DNA from: Parapristionchus giblindavisi
Taxonomy: Eukaryota > Nematoda > Chromadorea > Rhabditida > Diplogasteridae
NCBI GenBank assembly: GCA_943737045.1
Contig: CALSFV010000439.1
Location: forward strand, 80,611 to 144,610
Direction: 5' to 3'
Length of the DNA: 64,000 nucleotides
Below are positions 39,270 to 50,553 of the stretch, in pieces. Below the pieces are notes generated by a model. The model did not search any database. It saw nothing but the letters and a program-made list of their open reading frames with translations, and was not told where the DNA came from. A program made the position numbers and the translations under genes. The stretch's first letter is position 1; each line of letters starts with the position of its first letter.

Positions 39270-40050
39270 CGTAATAAGACTGTTCGGATAGCATGATAGA
39301 GATTCATCACACGAATCGAACGACATATCTGATATTGATTCCCGATATGTTTAAAGCTCACTATGAGCATTGAAAGTACAACTTTCAAGGCATGTAGAGA
39401 GTGCTCATCGAATTTGCATACTTTCTCTCTCATTTTCTCATTATCCCTTATGCCAATTACCATATAATATAAACAATAGCCAACATGCTTATCGTGGCGG
39501 GAGCCAGCCATGCCAACTCATGGGTCCCCTTCTTTAAAATTAGCCCGAGGCGTCATTTCTGTAATATATTTTCATTGTTCATTTTCCCCTATTTTGTGCC
39601 AATTTCCTCATTTCAATCATATTTTACTTGTTGAAACATCTTTATGATGTATGATAAATGAAATCTAATGCCCGATTTGCTCTCTGGGGCGTCTCTGAGA
39701 AAGTGTTCTCTAATTCGTTCTCGCAAACCTGGTCTATTGTCTTTCTAACATTGCCAGACTTAAATGATCTATCTCTATCTCATCGAATACAAATAATCAA
39801 ATTCACTGTGGTACTTAATCGTCGATACCAATGGTCTATACCAAAGGATGACGCTAATCGCGTCATTACTCATCTGACCTAAGTCTGTCTGATATGATAA
39901 ATGAATTTGAATTTGAACTTAATCGTCGTCCCCTGATCTCTTATCCTAAATCAAATTATTTGCATGGTTCAACAGTTAAATATTTTTTTAGTTTTTTTTA
40001 AACAATTTAATGACATTTATCAAGAGAACCGAATAGGAAGGAATGGTTGA
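39270..40050. other. No recognised feature
   Basis: AT-rich sequence with short open frames that show no recognisable domain or splice pattern. Confidence 0.5.
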
Positions 40051-40056
40051 TACTAA

Positions 40057-40283
40057 TGTGGTGTTAAAATCTTGGAAAAGTAGATGGAAAAGTGAAAAGT
40101 AGTGTTAATTTTGTAATTATAAAAGTAGTTGGAAAAGTGGTAATCCAACAGTGGCGTAAAGGGTTCTTATTGTAAAAGTTGGTGAATTACGAAGCTATGA
40201 TACTTTTCCAACTACTTTTACAATCACAAAATTGACACTACTTTTCACTTTTCCATTTACTTTTCCAAGATTTTAACACCACA
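40057..40283. mobile_element. 227-bp palindromic element with TAA duplication (PIF/Harbinger-like)
   Basis: Ends TGTGGTGTTAAAATCTTGGA and its complement; TAA at 40054-40056 and 40284-40286. A 3-bp TWA target is typical of PIF/Harbinger elements. Interior rich in GGAAAAGTAG words. Confidence 0.8.
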
Positions 40284-40360
40284 TAAACGGCTAATTTGTC
40301 TGGGTGCGCCGATGTCATATTATTATAATATTAATTATATTATAATCAGCAGCGAGTGGT

Positions 40361-40430
40361 CACCGGTCTAGCAGTGATCACCCGCATGGCTTCGTGTGTC
40401 TTGAATAACGGGCTGTATCTTCACATTTTA
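40361..40430 (+). repeat. I-family repeat
   Basis: Contains GCAGTGATCACCCGCATGGC and continues like 18985-19035. Confidence 0.6.
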
Positions 40431-40540
40431 TAGTTATAATACAAATCATTGGTTGCTTCCTCCTCTAAACATGAGCTCGCTCCAATCCAATTCATAGTGT
40501 CCCATTATGGCCATTGTTCCGTTTTTTTCGGAGACATATT

Positions 40541-41172
40541 TTCTCCCTCTCCCTCTCTCCCTCTGCCTCTCTCCCTCTCCCTCTCTCCTTCTCACTCTCC
40601 TTTTATTCCCTCCTTCTCTCTCTCTCTCCCTCTCCTTTTATTCCCTCTCTCTCTCCCTCTCTCTCCCTCGCGCTCTCCCTATCTCCCTCTCTCCCTCTCT
40701 CCCTCTCTCCTTCTCTCCCTCTCCCTCTCCCTCTCCCTCTCACCCCAAGAACACTCCATATTCTTGTGGTCAGTATTCACCACAGGAAGTCTGGCAGGCT
40801 GTAAATGCACATATTGCTCCCCTCTAACCTCCGTAGCTTTTCTAGTTGTGCCTCTACTTCTCCCTCTCCCTCTGTCTTTCTCTCGATCTCTCCCTCTCCC
40901 TCTGTCTTTCTCTCGATCTCTCCCTCTCCCTCTGTCTTTATCTCTACCTCTCCCTCTCTCTTTCTCTCTACCTCTACCTCTCCCTCTCTCTTTCTCTCTA
41001 CCTCTACCTCTCCCTCTCCATCCGCCTCTTTCTCTCTCCCTCTCTCCCTCTCTCCCTCTCTCCCTCTCTCCCTCTCTCCCTCTCTCCCTCTCTCCCTCTC
41101 TCCCTCTCTCCCTCTCTCCCTCTCTCCCTCTCTCCCTCTCCCTCCCTCTCCCTCCCTCTCTCCCTCTCCATC

Positions 41173-41220
<48 letters not shown>

Positions 41221-41235
41221 CCTCTTCTCTCCTCT
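40541..41235 (+). repeat. CT-rich microsatellite complex
   Basis: Blocks of (CCCTCT)n and (CT)n separated by a non-repetitive 110-bp piece at 40745-40855. Long Ser/Pro/Leu open frames on this tract are artefacts. Confidence 0.95.
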
Positions 41236-41483
41236 CGTCTCTCCTCCCAGTGTCCCGTATTCCTATTATTTCCGTCCATTATCCTAATAACCCTGTCTAT
41301 ATCTTACGTATTTTGTCTCATATCTCAAAAATGCTTTGTACCGTACAAACATTTTGCACATTTGCACAGTCATATCTTACGCGACAATGCATTGCGTGCT
41401 AGCAGAACAATAGGGATAAATAATGAGTTATATTAAATTAATGATTATTAAAATGTACACATATAGATTCGCATGCTCATTAA

Positions 41484-41596
41484 AGGGAGCGTAACCTCAC
41501 TCAATGGTCTCTTCGACGCGCAATGCTCTCTCGTTGTTAGAGAACAGAGAAATAGTGTGCGCAATGAAGAGACCATTGAGAGAGGTTACGCTCCCT
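41484..41596. mobile_element. B-family 113-bp hairpin element, copy 1
   Basis: Ends AGGGAGCGTAACCTC and its complement, TTAA at 41480-41483 and 41597-41600. The loop reads TAGAGAACAGAGAAATAG. Confidence 0.9.
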
Positions 41597-41609
41597 TTAA
41601 GATTAAAAT

Positions 41610-42080
41610 AAATCTTTTTTTTATTTGGGAAGCACTGTGTGGACCGCTCACAGTTTTGTTTGGCACTGTTATTCCTCATGACCCATCCCCGTATGTATCC
41701 TACTCCTACGATGATAAAGTGAGTCTCGAGTGAGCTTGTCGTCTAGACTTCCTTGTTACACTCATATTTTTTATTAAAAAAAATGTGCCTTAGGGTGTTG
41801 CGGCCGCTACGTTTAGACGTTTCTCGCGTGTATCTTCATTATGTCTGTCTAATCTTTCTATTGCGTCCATTGATGATGCCAAATTTGAATTTTAAATTAA
41901 TTTAAAATTAATTTAAAATTAATTTAAAGTTAAATTAGTTCCTGTGAACCCTGAGCTGGAATATCTATATCAGGCTTAAATGATATTATCATAAATAACA
42001 TCTGCGGAGTCCAAAATACTGAAAAGTATATATGAAAAAATCTACCCTCCTACGCTAATCGTGGGGTTGCTTATGTTTTT
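41610..42080. other. No gene; short AATTTAAATT-type repeats
   Basis: Contains four tandem AATTTAAAATT-like units near 41880-41935, and a GCGGCCGCTACGTTTAGACG stretch near 41800 resembling the complement of 25715-25735. Confidence 0.5.
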
Positions 42081-42085
42081 ACACT

Positions 42086-42180
42086 TTAAAATGACATTCC
42101 AAGCTAATTTGAACACTGTATTGCTTTCGTTGTCTACGAGAGAGCATGGCCAGAGCGCAGAGTAAATCTAGCTTGAACTA
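42086..42180. mobile_element. A-family hairpin copy
   Basis: Shares CCAAGCTAATTTGA and GGCCAGAGCGCAGAG with other copies; arms somewhat decayed. Confidence 0.7.
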
Positions 42181-42519
42181 TGTCTTCTAAATACCTACTT
42201 TTATCAGTACATTTTGTTCGCAAGAAGAAATAGAACGGAATGATGCCATTTATTTTTGCAAGGATAAAGAAAAAAACGCCTTTCTCACATTATTTTCTCA
42301 TAACATGTTTATTTTCTATCATGTTCTGTTTTATTTTCAACCATATCTATATATAAGCCGCGCAAAACTTCCAAATCCCTGGAGAGTAGGCGAACTCTAA
42401 CTACGCTCCCTACTGTTAGCTGTATTCACCTTTATTGTTATTTTGTGCCATTGCGGACTTGTTGACATTGCACAGAGAGTCCTATTATGGTGTGGGTAAA
42501 GGTAAATACCGTTATTCAA

Positions 42520-42632
42520 AGGGAGCGTAACCTCAATGGTCTCTTCGACGCGCAATGCTCTCTCGTTGTTAGTGAACAGAAAAATAGTGTGCGCAATGAA
42601 GAGACCATTGAGTGAGGTAACGCTCCCTTTTT
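42520..42632. mobile_element. B-family hairpin element, copy 2
   Basis: AGGGAGCGTAACCTCAATGG on the left, CCATTGAGTGAGGTAACGCT on the right; the flanking TTAA has decayed on both sides. Confidence 0.85.
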
Positions 42633-42855
42633 ATGCCTTAAAAGGCATACCAAGTCCTGTGAGAGATGACGGTCGGTGATAATTCAATGGCAATAGTGTA
42701 CGATTTGCTAGATTTTCGTTCAAATTGAGTGAAAGGTTAGAAATGATTCGATTAGGGATATCCATTCCGGTTGTCTGGAGTATTTCAATTAGTTTTTTTT
42801 TTCAGTAGATATTTTTGTACTTATGATTCCTTATGATATTGCAATTGAAAGTTAA

Positions 42856-42955
42856 AAGTCCCGAGCTCATTTGAATCCCTTCGCTCTGGCAATGCTCTCT
42901 AGGTCTATGAGCGAGTTTTGCCAGAGCGGAGTTTTAAATTAGCTCGAGCGTACCT
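42856..42955. mobile_element. A-family hairpin copy with TTAA
   Basis: TTAA at 42852-42855 and 42956-42959; arms CGAGCTCATTTGAA..GCTCTGGCAATGCTCTC and the mirror. Confidence 0.85.
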
Positions 42956-43224
42956 TTAACTCCAATATTGCAAAAGTTAATCGGATTTTTGTTCAAAGAT
43001 CTTCTGAAAGCTGGAAAGACAGGTGGTGTTTCTCTCCCCCTTTTTCTTTCTTCGTTTCTTCCTATCTGACATTATGACCATGAGGTTCATGTTCGTTTGC
43101 TTTATTGTGTATTTTTCGCTAGGTTATGGATGAATTAGAGTTTAATCCTCAGCTTTTCTTACTTAATCCTTCCTGAATCCTTGCTTACCTAAATTGACTA
43201 CCCACAAGAGGGACATTTATTTGA

Positions 43225-43345
43225 AGGCCCTCTCCGAGCTAATTTGTAAATCTTAGCTCTGGCAACGTTCTCTCGCAGAAAAATAAAACGAGAGAGAGCG
43301 TTGTCAGAACTGAGATATTCCAATTAGATTAAGGTGTTCCTTTAA
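43225..43345. mobile_element. A-family hairpin copy
   Basis: Arms with CTCTGGCAACGTTCTCTCG and CGAGAGAGAGCGTTGTCAGA, ending near CCTTTAAAG. Confidence 0.75.
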
Positions 43346-43644
43346 AGATGTTTCTAGCACGTATCCTTCCGCTTACTCATGTTCTCACTGTTCGCTATCG
43401 TGTGAAACTCGTGGGTTCATCCCATTATTAATTAGTTTTGCTATATTATTTATTCGTGTTATTTTTGAAAAGTTCACTTTCGCATTACTCCTTTCACGGA
43501 ATTATTCTCAAAGCACTTTATTTAATGATTGTATTTTTTCTGTCCTAACCAAAACATGGACATGAAAATACAATTATCAAGAAATAATGCAGCAAAAAGA
43601 TCACGTGCAAAAAAATTGATTGACTGTTCCTCTATGCATTCTTA

Positions 43645-43760
43645 AAGTAACACCCGGGCTATTTTGAAACTTTCCGATCTGGTCACACTCTCTCGCTTTC
43701 TTTGTCTACTAGAGAACATTGCCGGTTAGGGGAGTCTCAAATCAGCTTTGGAATGCTTTT
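43645..43760. mobile_element. A-family hairpin copy
   Basis: Left TTAAAGTAACACCCGGGC; right AGAGAACATTGCCGG..GTCTCAAATCAGC, decayed. Confidence 0.7.
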
Positions 43761-44024
43761 GAAACGAATCATAATAATTTATGATAAAGTATTATTGAAA
43801 AACCAGTTCTGTTTATCCTCCTGTGGATGATTTAATTATTATTGTAAATATTATTTAATTCGCTTAAATGATTCGATCTTATTTACCGTCGTTCTCTATT
43901 CCTCTAATGAGACTCGTGATAGCTATTTATCTACTATCACTATTTCCATGATTTTAGTGCCTCTTTTCTTCCCATAAAAGTGAAAACCGCTTGCAGTCCG
44001 CAAGCCTTGCACCGTAACACACCT

Positions 44025-44144
44025 CACAGTGTTCTGGTTCAAGCCATTTTGTTTCCATAGCCAGACAAGCGAAAGACGATTGCATTTGAGAGAGTTTCTA
44101 TGTTGAGCGGTCGTTTTGGCTTTCACAGTCTATAGAACATTGTG
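44025..44144. mobile_element. G-family 120-bp element, ACCT duplication (most diverged copy)
   Basis: Ends CACAGTGTTCTGG and GAACATTGTG; ACCT at 44021-44024 and 44145-44148. Same exact length as the other three copies. Confidence 0.9.
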
Positions 44145-44199
44145 ACCTGCATTATAGAGCTTCACGAAGTTCTTTTTCTGAACATATTCATTCGCACTC

Positions 44200-44300
44200 A
44201 AAAATAATTTGCAATTCTTCGCTCTGGCAATGTTCTCTCGCACTCTTTGTCTACGAGAGTGCATTGCCAGAGCGGAGAGTTTCAAATTAGCTTATTTACC
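44200..44300. mobile_element. A-family hairpin copy
   Basis: Well-preserved stem TCGCTCTGGCAATGTTCTCT / CATTGCCAGAGCGGAGAG. Confidence 0.8.
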
Positions 44301-44549
44301 TATTTAAAAATAAATTTTAATGAATTTTAAAGTCGCAAAAGTCCTAGGGAGTTTTAGCTCACGTACATACATGGTGTGTATGCGTCTTGGTACAATGTTT
44401 AAACTTCGCTAAACATCGTAAGTCCTTGCAGTAGGCGATCCTTTTCTCATGATGTTGAATAAACTAGTAGGTTTGCCTTTCACGGAAGCGATGTTGAGGG
44501 TACTCTAAAGAATTTTTACGCAACATTTCTTCAATGTAGGGGTCCTTAA

Positions 44550-44661
44550 AGGCATACCCCATGCTAATTTTACCCTCCGCATTGGCATTACTTTCTCGCA
44601 GACAAAAAAGCGATAGAGTGTGGCCAGAGCGGAGAGTTTCAAATTAGCTTGGATTGTGCCT
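44550..44661. mobile_element. A-family hairpin copy with clear TTAA
   Basis: TTAA at 44546-44549 and 44662-44665; ends AGGCATACCCCATGC and the complement of AGGCACAATCCAAGC. Confidence 0.9.
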
Positions 44662-44828
44662 TTAATTGGAAAATGTAAAGATAGTTGAGATAATTATGAC
44701 TTATCACGTGAGAAATATATCCAATCTGGTTGATTGAGGAGGTATGGACGAAATGAAAGGCAGTAAACATAATTAGCTTTTTGCATGCAATTGTATTGAA
44801 TAGAATGACGATTTGATTTACTACAGTA

Positions 44829-45051
44829 TAGTGTTCCGCATTCGTGCATTAGTCGTGCAATTCGTGCAATAGTTGCATCATTTTCAGTCATCAGTAACAT
44901 TTAGCGGTTGCTATTTTAATGCTTTTCTTTGTAAGATAAATGCAAATTCCAATAAAGCATTAAAAATAGCGACCGCTAAATGTCACTGATGACTGAAAAT
45001 GATGCAACGATTGCACGAATTGCACGACTATTGCACGAATGCGGAACACTA
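44829..45051. mobile_element. C-family hAT-like element, copy 2
   Basis: Ends TAGTGTTCCGCATTCG and its complement. The flanking octamers CTACAGTA and CTATCGTA match at 6 of 8. It adjoins a truncated D-family element. Confidence 0.9.
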
Positions 45052-45322
45052 CTATCGTACACCGATTTCCCGGTTCCGGATCTGTGATATCATCGGAACG
45101 ATTTATTAATAAATAAACATGATGATTTCGTGAAAAACACAATATAAAAATGCGATTCTCGCGGACTAACTAGATTAGAGTGAAAGAAAAATAATGAAAA
45201 GAAAGAGAGAGCACGAAAATGCCTCATTCGGCCATAATCGCCGTTGAATCACCAGAGTGGCTCAGAGTGCTTCTGGCGATTCATGATCCAATGAATTTTC
45301 GATGTACGATACAGTACGGCTT
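45052..45322. mobile_element. Truncated D-family element
   Basis: Matches the terminus, centre and right arm of 25031-25524 (GCGATTCTCGCGGACTAACT; CATGATCCAATGA), lacking most of the left arm. Confidence 0.75.
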
Positions 45323-45712
45323 GGTCGTGTTGTTAGCACGTGCTCCGCTCTGCATTTACAGTGCCCGCTTGGGCATCATCCACCCTAATAGATCTATCTC
45401 AATATGATCTTTGAACCCCGAAGCGACTATACACAGTGAGCTAGCTCCTTCCCTCCCCCTCTCTCCGGTCCCTCCTCGACTCTACCCATTATAATGCGCG
45501 CGCTATTTATCTATCACTTGCTGTCACGTTTATTTTATGTAAGATTAATTTAATTTAATTTAAATACATCAAAATTACATATACATCAGAGCACGTTTTT
45601 TTCTCGATTGCTAATTATAAGGAGTTTATAAACCTAAAATATGAACAGAGAAATACACCCCATTACACCAGAGCGATTTTACGATTACGATTTGAACACA
45701 TTTATCTAGAGG

Positions 45713-46207
45713 TCAAGGGATGAGAGCTCTGATATGCATAGCGCTCCACTTCTTACTCCTCGCCTCGCTGAGAAAGTTGGCACCGATTGCGTTGCTGAAG
45801 GAATCGCTCCATCGCGTGATAGGCCGGCCCTTTCTTCTTTTCCTTCGTGGGAACCATTCGATTACAGATCGGCTCCACTTCCAGCAGTCGTCCTTCGCAA
45901 TCTTGTATAACCAAGACCATTTCCTCATCTGAGCAGTGCGGACAAAATCCCGCACTCTAGTAGAATCTCGCAGCCGCTCATTGGAGACATGATCAAGTAA
46001 GGTACAGCCGATCATCCAACGCTCCATTCTACGTTGAGCCACCGACAATCGATTAATTTGTGATTTGGTCAGAGCCCAGCATTCACATGCATATAATACT
46101 GCTGGGAGAATGCAGCCGTTAAACAAACGACGTTTGTGAGCCATAGGGATACCCCTGTTGACAAGAAAAGCGCGGTGTTTATGGAAAGCCCCAAACCCGA
46201 GCATCAC
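45713..46207 (-). pseudogene. 5'-truncated non-LTR retrotransposon, reverse transcriptase C-terminus
   Basis: A 164-codon frame reading KRRLFNGCILPAVLYACECW, then ALTKSQINRLSVAQRRMERW, later RTAQMRKWSWLYKIA and GRPITRWSDSF. This is the typical C-terminal region of nematode LINE (RTE/CR1-like) reverse transcriptases, downstream of the YxDD active site, which is not present. Truncation at the 5' end is usual for LINE insertions. An I-family repeat starts within 10 bp upstream of the truncation. Confidence 0.8.
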
Positions 46208-46212
46208 TCAAA

Positions 46213-46290
46213 TATCACTGGCCTAGCAGTGATAACCCGCAGGACTTCGTGTGCCTTGAATAACGGGTTGTACCTTTACCTTTACCTTTA
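46213..46290 (+). repeat. I-family repeat ending in TACCTT units
   Basis: The hairpin ATCACTGGCCTAGCAGTGAT is followed by the shared body and three ACCTTT units, like the simple tail of a retroposon. Confidence 0.65.
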
Positions 46291-46294
46291 CACC

Positions 46295-46500
46295 CGAGCT
46301 AATTTGTACCTTCGTTGGGCGTGACCAGAGCGGAGAGTCTCATTAGCTCGGAGGCCCATAAAGGGAGCCTTGTAACTTCAAGATAGACGTAAGTCTACTT
46401 CAAGTAGGGTATATACTGTAATACATTTCGTCAAATGTTCTCTCGCTTGAAGTAGACTTAAAGCAGACTTAGAGTCAGTGACGTATTTTAACTACACTGT
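46295..46500. repeat. Decayed A-family hairpin followed by a partial inverted E-family element
   Basis: 46295-46362 has CGAGCTAATTTGTAC and GACCAGAGCGGAGAG with a much shortened loop. 46372-46500 matches 2330-2470 in the opposite orientation (CTACTTCAAGTAGGGTATAT). Confidence 0.65.
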
Positions 46501-46502
46501 AA

Positions 46503-46620
46503 ATGGGAGAGTGACCTCTCTCAATGGCCTCTTCATTGCGCACACTATTTCTCTGTTCTCTAACAACAAGAGAGCAGAGAGCTTGTTGAAGAGACTGTTG
46601 ACAAAGGTGTCAGCACCTTT
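46503..46620. mobile_element. B-family hairpin element, diverged copy
   Basis: GGGAGAGTGACCTCTCTCAA on the left, decayed right arm ending CACCTTTAA. Confidence 0.65.
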
Positions 46621-46697
46621 AAATCGTCCAATATCGAAAAAAATGTGTCTGGATCTTCTCTCTAGTTTTTGTGACACATCGCGGGGTGGGTGGAGAA

Positions 46698-46930
46698 TAG
46701 TGTTCCGCATTCGTGCATTAGTCGTGCAATTCGTGCAACCGTTACATCATTTTCAGTCATCAGAGACTTTTAGCGGTCGCTATTTGTACTGCTTTATTGG
46801 AATTTGCATTTATATAACAAAGAAAATACCAATAAAGCATTAAAAAAGCGACCGCTAAATGTATCTGATGACTGAAAATGATGCAACGATTGCACGAATT
46901 GCACGACTAATGCACGAATGCGGAACACTA
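46698..46930. mobile_element. C-family hAT-like element, copy 3 (nested)
   Basis: Perfect 8-bp duplication GTGGAGAA at 46690-46697 and 46931-46938, ends TAGTGTTCCGCATTCG and complement. It splits a sequence found intact at 37905-38010. Confidence 0.95.
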
Positions 46931-46938
46931 GTGGAGAA

Positions 46939-47025
46939 CACAGCCATATGTTTTGTCTTTCTTTGTCTGCGAGAGGGCGTAGCCAGAGCGGAGAGTTTCA
47001 AGTTAGCTCGGGTGTGCCTATAAAT
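46939..47025. repeat. A-family related right half
   Basis: GCGAGAGGGCGTAGCCAGAG then CGGAGAGTTTCAAG, continuing the sequence split by the hAT-like element. Confidence 0.7.
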
Positions 47026-47029
47026 CGTT

Positions 47030-47700
47030 GTGTGCCTTACTTCCAGTATCTTTTGTTGGCTATTTATAGACAACAGCATGGATTCATGACTTGTTCTGTA
47101 TCCCAAACTTGTATTGTCTTCAGCCCAAACGTCACAGGTCCAATGAATACTCTAGTATTGTCTCACTCTTTTGTTTATCCTTTACTTTTCTTGCCTACTT
47201 AAAAGTGACTATTTCACTCGCTCGTCTAGACTCCCACATATTTCTTCAATTTTTGTTAATAATTGTTCGTTACTGTGTTACTTACACAGAATCCGTTCAA
47301 TTAAATTAGGTCGATTCATGTATTATTTAAGATGTTTTGAACTGTTCCACCCTATTTTAGAACTGCGCAATGCAGTTCATGGCCTCCGAACGCGTTGTGT
47401 GTATCATTATAAATATGAAATGCAAAAGGGGCTGTATTGTAATTATGAAGCGATCTGATAAAATCATATCCAGATCATGTTATCTCACGATTTGTACAAC
47501 ACATGAATTATATATTTTTAAAAATTTGAAGAATACAGAGTGTAATACGACAGTGGAAGGTGTCTTTCCCCCGATCAATCATCATTTCTATCCGCTTTCG
47601 AATAAATCACATATGGTCCTCACTATGGCCCATAGTCTATGGGACCGCATTTTAATGTCTCCCACTCCTCTTCATCTTCACCATTCTCCTTCGTTATTTT
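47030..47700. other. No recognised feature
   Basis: Several overlapping short frames but no recognisable exon. Confidence 0.5.
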
Positions 47701-47702
47701 AA

Positions 47703-47935
47703 CGCCACACCCTAGAATATTCGCTCTGATAATGCTCTCTCGCTTTCCTTGTCTGCTAGAGAGCTTTGCCAGAGCGTAGAGTCTCAAATTAGCTCGGGTT
47801 GTGTCCTTAAAGCGATTCCCCAAGCTAATTTGAAACTCTCCGCTCTGGCCACACTCTCTCACTTTCCTTGTCAGCGAGAGAGCTTTGTCAGTGCAGAGTG
47901 TAGAATTAGCTCGGGTGCCCTTAATCGTCCTCATT
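47703..47935. mobile_element. Two adjoining A-family hairpins sharing a TTAA
   Basis: 47703-47808 and 47813-47930, separated by a shared CCTTAAAG near 47807-47814. Both keep the CTCTGGC / GCCAGAGC-type stem. Confidence 0.8.
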
Positions 47936-48261
47936 CTTCTGTGGTTTGCTTCAATGAAGAACCCTTCCTTGTTCTATGTAAACACTTCACATTCTCTGCT
48001 ATTTATTATAGATTTACTTCATAATTCTTACAGCGCTAACGAGCCAGAGTTAGAACGCTACAGTAACCCCGAATATTATGCCAGAAGATACTACAGTAAC
48101 CCCGAATAAAATATGGCTACAGTATCCCAAAATAGTAGGAATACAGTAATCCGTCCGAAAAGTATCGTGTGTTTGTCCGAAAAACACCCACACCCATGCA
48201 TATCTATCTTACAGTTGATGATCATGCCCTTACTCCGTAGTCTGCCGTCCAAAGATCAGCT

Positions 48262-48662
48262 TCTCTCTCTCTCGCACTCTTCCCTCTTCTCCCTCTCTCT
48301 CCCTCCCTCTCTCTCCCTCACTCCCTCACTCTCTCTCTCCCTCCCTCTCTCTCCCTCACTCCCTCACTCTCTCTCCCTCCCTCTCTCTCCCTCTCTCGCT
48401 CAATCCCTCTCTCCCTCCCTCTCTCTCCCTCTCACTCTCTTTCTCCCCTTCTCTCTCTCCCTCTCCCTCTCTTCCTCTTACCCTTCTCTCTCCCCTGATC
48501 TCTCCCTCTTCCTCTCTCTCCCTCTCTTTCTTCCTCTCTCTCTCGCTCTCTCCTCTCTCCCCCCCCTCTCTCTCCCTTTTCTCCCTCTCCCTCTCCCTCT
48601 CCCTCTCCCTCTCCCTCCCCCTCTCCTTCTCCCTCCCTCTCTCTCTCCCTCTACCCCCCCCC
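48262..48662 (+). repeat. CT-rich microsatellite complex
   Basis: (CT)n, CCCTCT and CTCCCTCA units. Open frames are artefacts. Confidence 0.95.
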
Positions 48663-49039
48663 AGTGTTCCCCCATTTCCTCATCACCTATGAATTGTCTC
48701 ATTCGCTCCATCCATATGTGATATCACTCTATTCTTTCACATCAGACTTTGTATCATTTTTATCTCTTTGTTTTGTATCTTTGCGTCATATTGGACTTGT
48801 ACGACATACTATGCTATATAAAAGAAAAAAATAGATTAATTATAATTATTCTTACCCGCACTTCAAAGAGCGACAATTCTTCGATTTATTTTCATTCGTG
48901 TTTTTTTTTAAATTTTGCTATGAAAAAATATTAGTTGACATTGCCAATGACATTTTTTAAGTCTTTCTCTTTGACTCTTCCGTTATATTTGAAAGGCTAT
49001 TTGATTATTTATTGTTAATACTTTTTTATCCTCCTATCT

Positions 49040-49159
49040 CACAGTATTCTGGTCCAAGCCATTTTTCTTCCAAAGCAAGACAAAGGAGAGACCATTGTAT
49101 TCGAGAGAGTTTGTATGTTGAGCGGTCGTTCTTGCTTTGAAAGTCATGAGAACGCTGTG
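49040..49159. mobile_element. G-family 120-bp element, ATCT duplication
   Basis: Ends CACAGTATTCTGG and GAACGCTGTG; ATCT at 49036-49039 and 49160-49163. Confidence 0.9.
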
Positions 49160-49520
49160 ATCTCTCCCTCTATCATTCTGTCTCCTCTCTTCCTCTCCTC
49201 TTTCCCTCTCCTCTCTCCCTCTCCTTCTCTCTCGCCCTCCCCTCCCCTTCCTTCCGTCTCTCCACCACTCCGTCAGTCTCGCCTGAGTTCATCTCCTCTC
49301 CTTGTCATTCACGTAGTTCATTCATTCTCATTCTTCTCATTTATGGTCCACTACATCTTCTCCCTTCCTCTAACCTCTCTCTCCCTCTCTCTGCCTCTCT
49401 ACCTCTCTCTTACTCTCTCCCTCTCTATCTCTCTACCTCTCATTCCCCCTTTTCATATGTTTCTATCTCTGACTCTCTCACATCTCATTTTCTCTAATTC
49501 TCTATCACTCTCTCACATTT
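49160..49520 (+). repeat. CT-rich tract
   Basis: Irregular CTCTCC-rich sequence after the G-family element. The remainder to 50430 shows no gene; a TATT run lies near 50000-50022. Confidence 0.8.
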
Positions 49521-50436
49521 GTAATATCTTCTTCACGTGATGTTTCGGATACCCTTTCCGGGTTGCTTTCCATGTTTTATATTAATCATTCGGAAGTAAA
49601 CAAATTTTCGTCATATTCTTTGCTGCAAACGGTGTCTCTGTATATTATTATTATTACTTGCCGATACTAGCAGAAGAACAAATCCTGAATTCAAAATCAT
49701 GGCTCAGTTTTTCATGGCCCGATCACCCGAAACCTCATCTTCTGTAACCTCATCTTCCTCAACTTCCTCGAATCGTCTTTAGGTTTTTTACAGGCAATAG
49801 TTTCACTCTCATGCTTATTATTTTCTGTCTTTGGATCTCAGACATTCCTATTCATCTACTGAACTTATTCAACCGTGATTCCTTCTTATATTCGGTCTAG
49901 GAACTCCTGTGTATGAGAATGTCCAGGTTTTTGAGATATAAAACTTCTACATCTATGTATTCTATCGGTCAATTTCGGTCTCTCTATTTCCATTTGTTAT
50001 TTATTTATTTATTTATTTATTTATCACACATCATAACACGGATCTCCTGTAAGAATGAAGGAAGCCAATCGACAGATTTAAAATTTATCTCACCGATTTG
50101 GATGAAATATATTTGATTGATCGTACTGAGGGAATAAAGATTATAAAGATGTTTCGAGAAGTAAAAATAATTTAGTTTTTTACATTCTATACATATCTCT
50201 AACTGTTCTTAATCTATTCGCGTTTGTCTCGCCAAAATGTGCAATAAAATGATACAATTAATATTATTTGTCGCAATTTCTCTCACTCCCTCTCTCTACC
50301 TCTTTTCTCTCTCCTCCCTTCTCCCCCATCTCTCCCCCCCTCCCTATCCTAGTCTGGATTGTAATTCATATCGACATCATACGATTCAGAACCCACAACA
50401 TGTCTGTTGCTCAAAAAGTTGCGGATAGAAAATATA

Positions 50437-50438
50437 TA

Positions 50439-50503
<65 letters not shown>
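50437..50503 (+). repeat. (TA)n microsatellite
   Basis: About 33 TA units. Confidence 0.95.
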
Positions 50504-50507
<4 letters not shown>

Positions 50508-50553
50508 CGACATGCTCACAAGGGAAGTGCAAGAAATATCTTTTAGACCTATA

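Noticed and set aside
40449..41402. 317-codon Ser/Pro/Leu-rich frame
   Set aside because: CT-rich microsatellite gives stop-free frames on all three phases.
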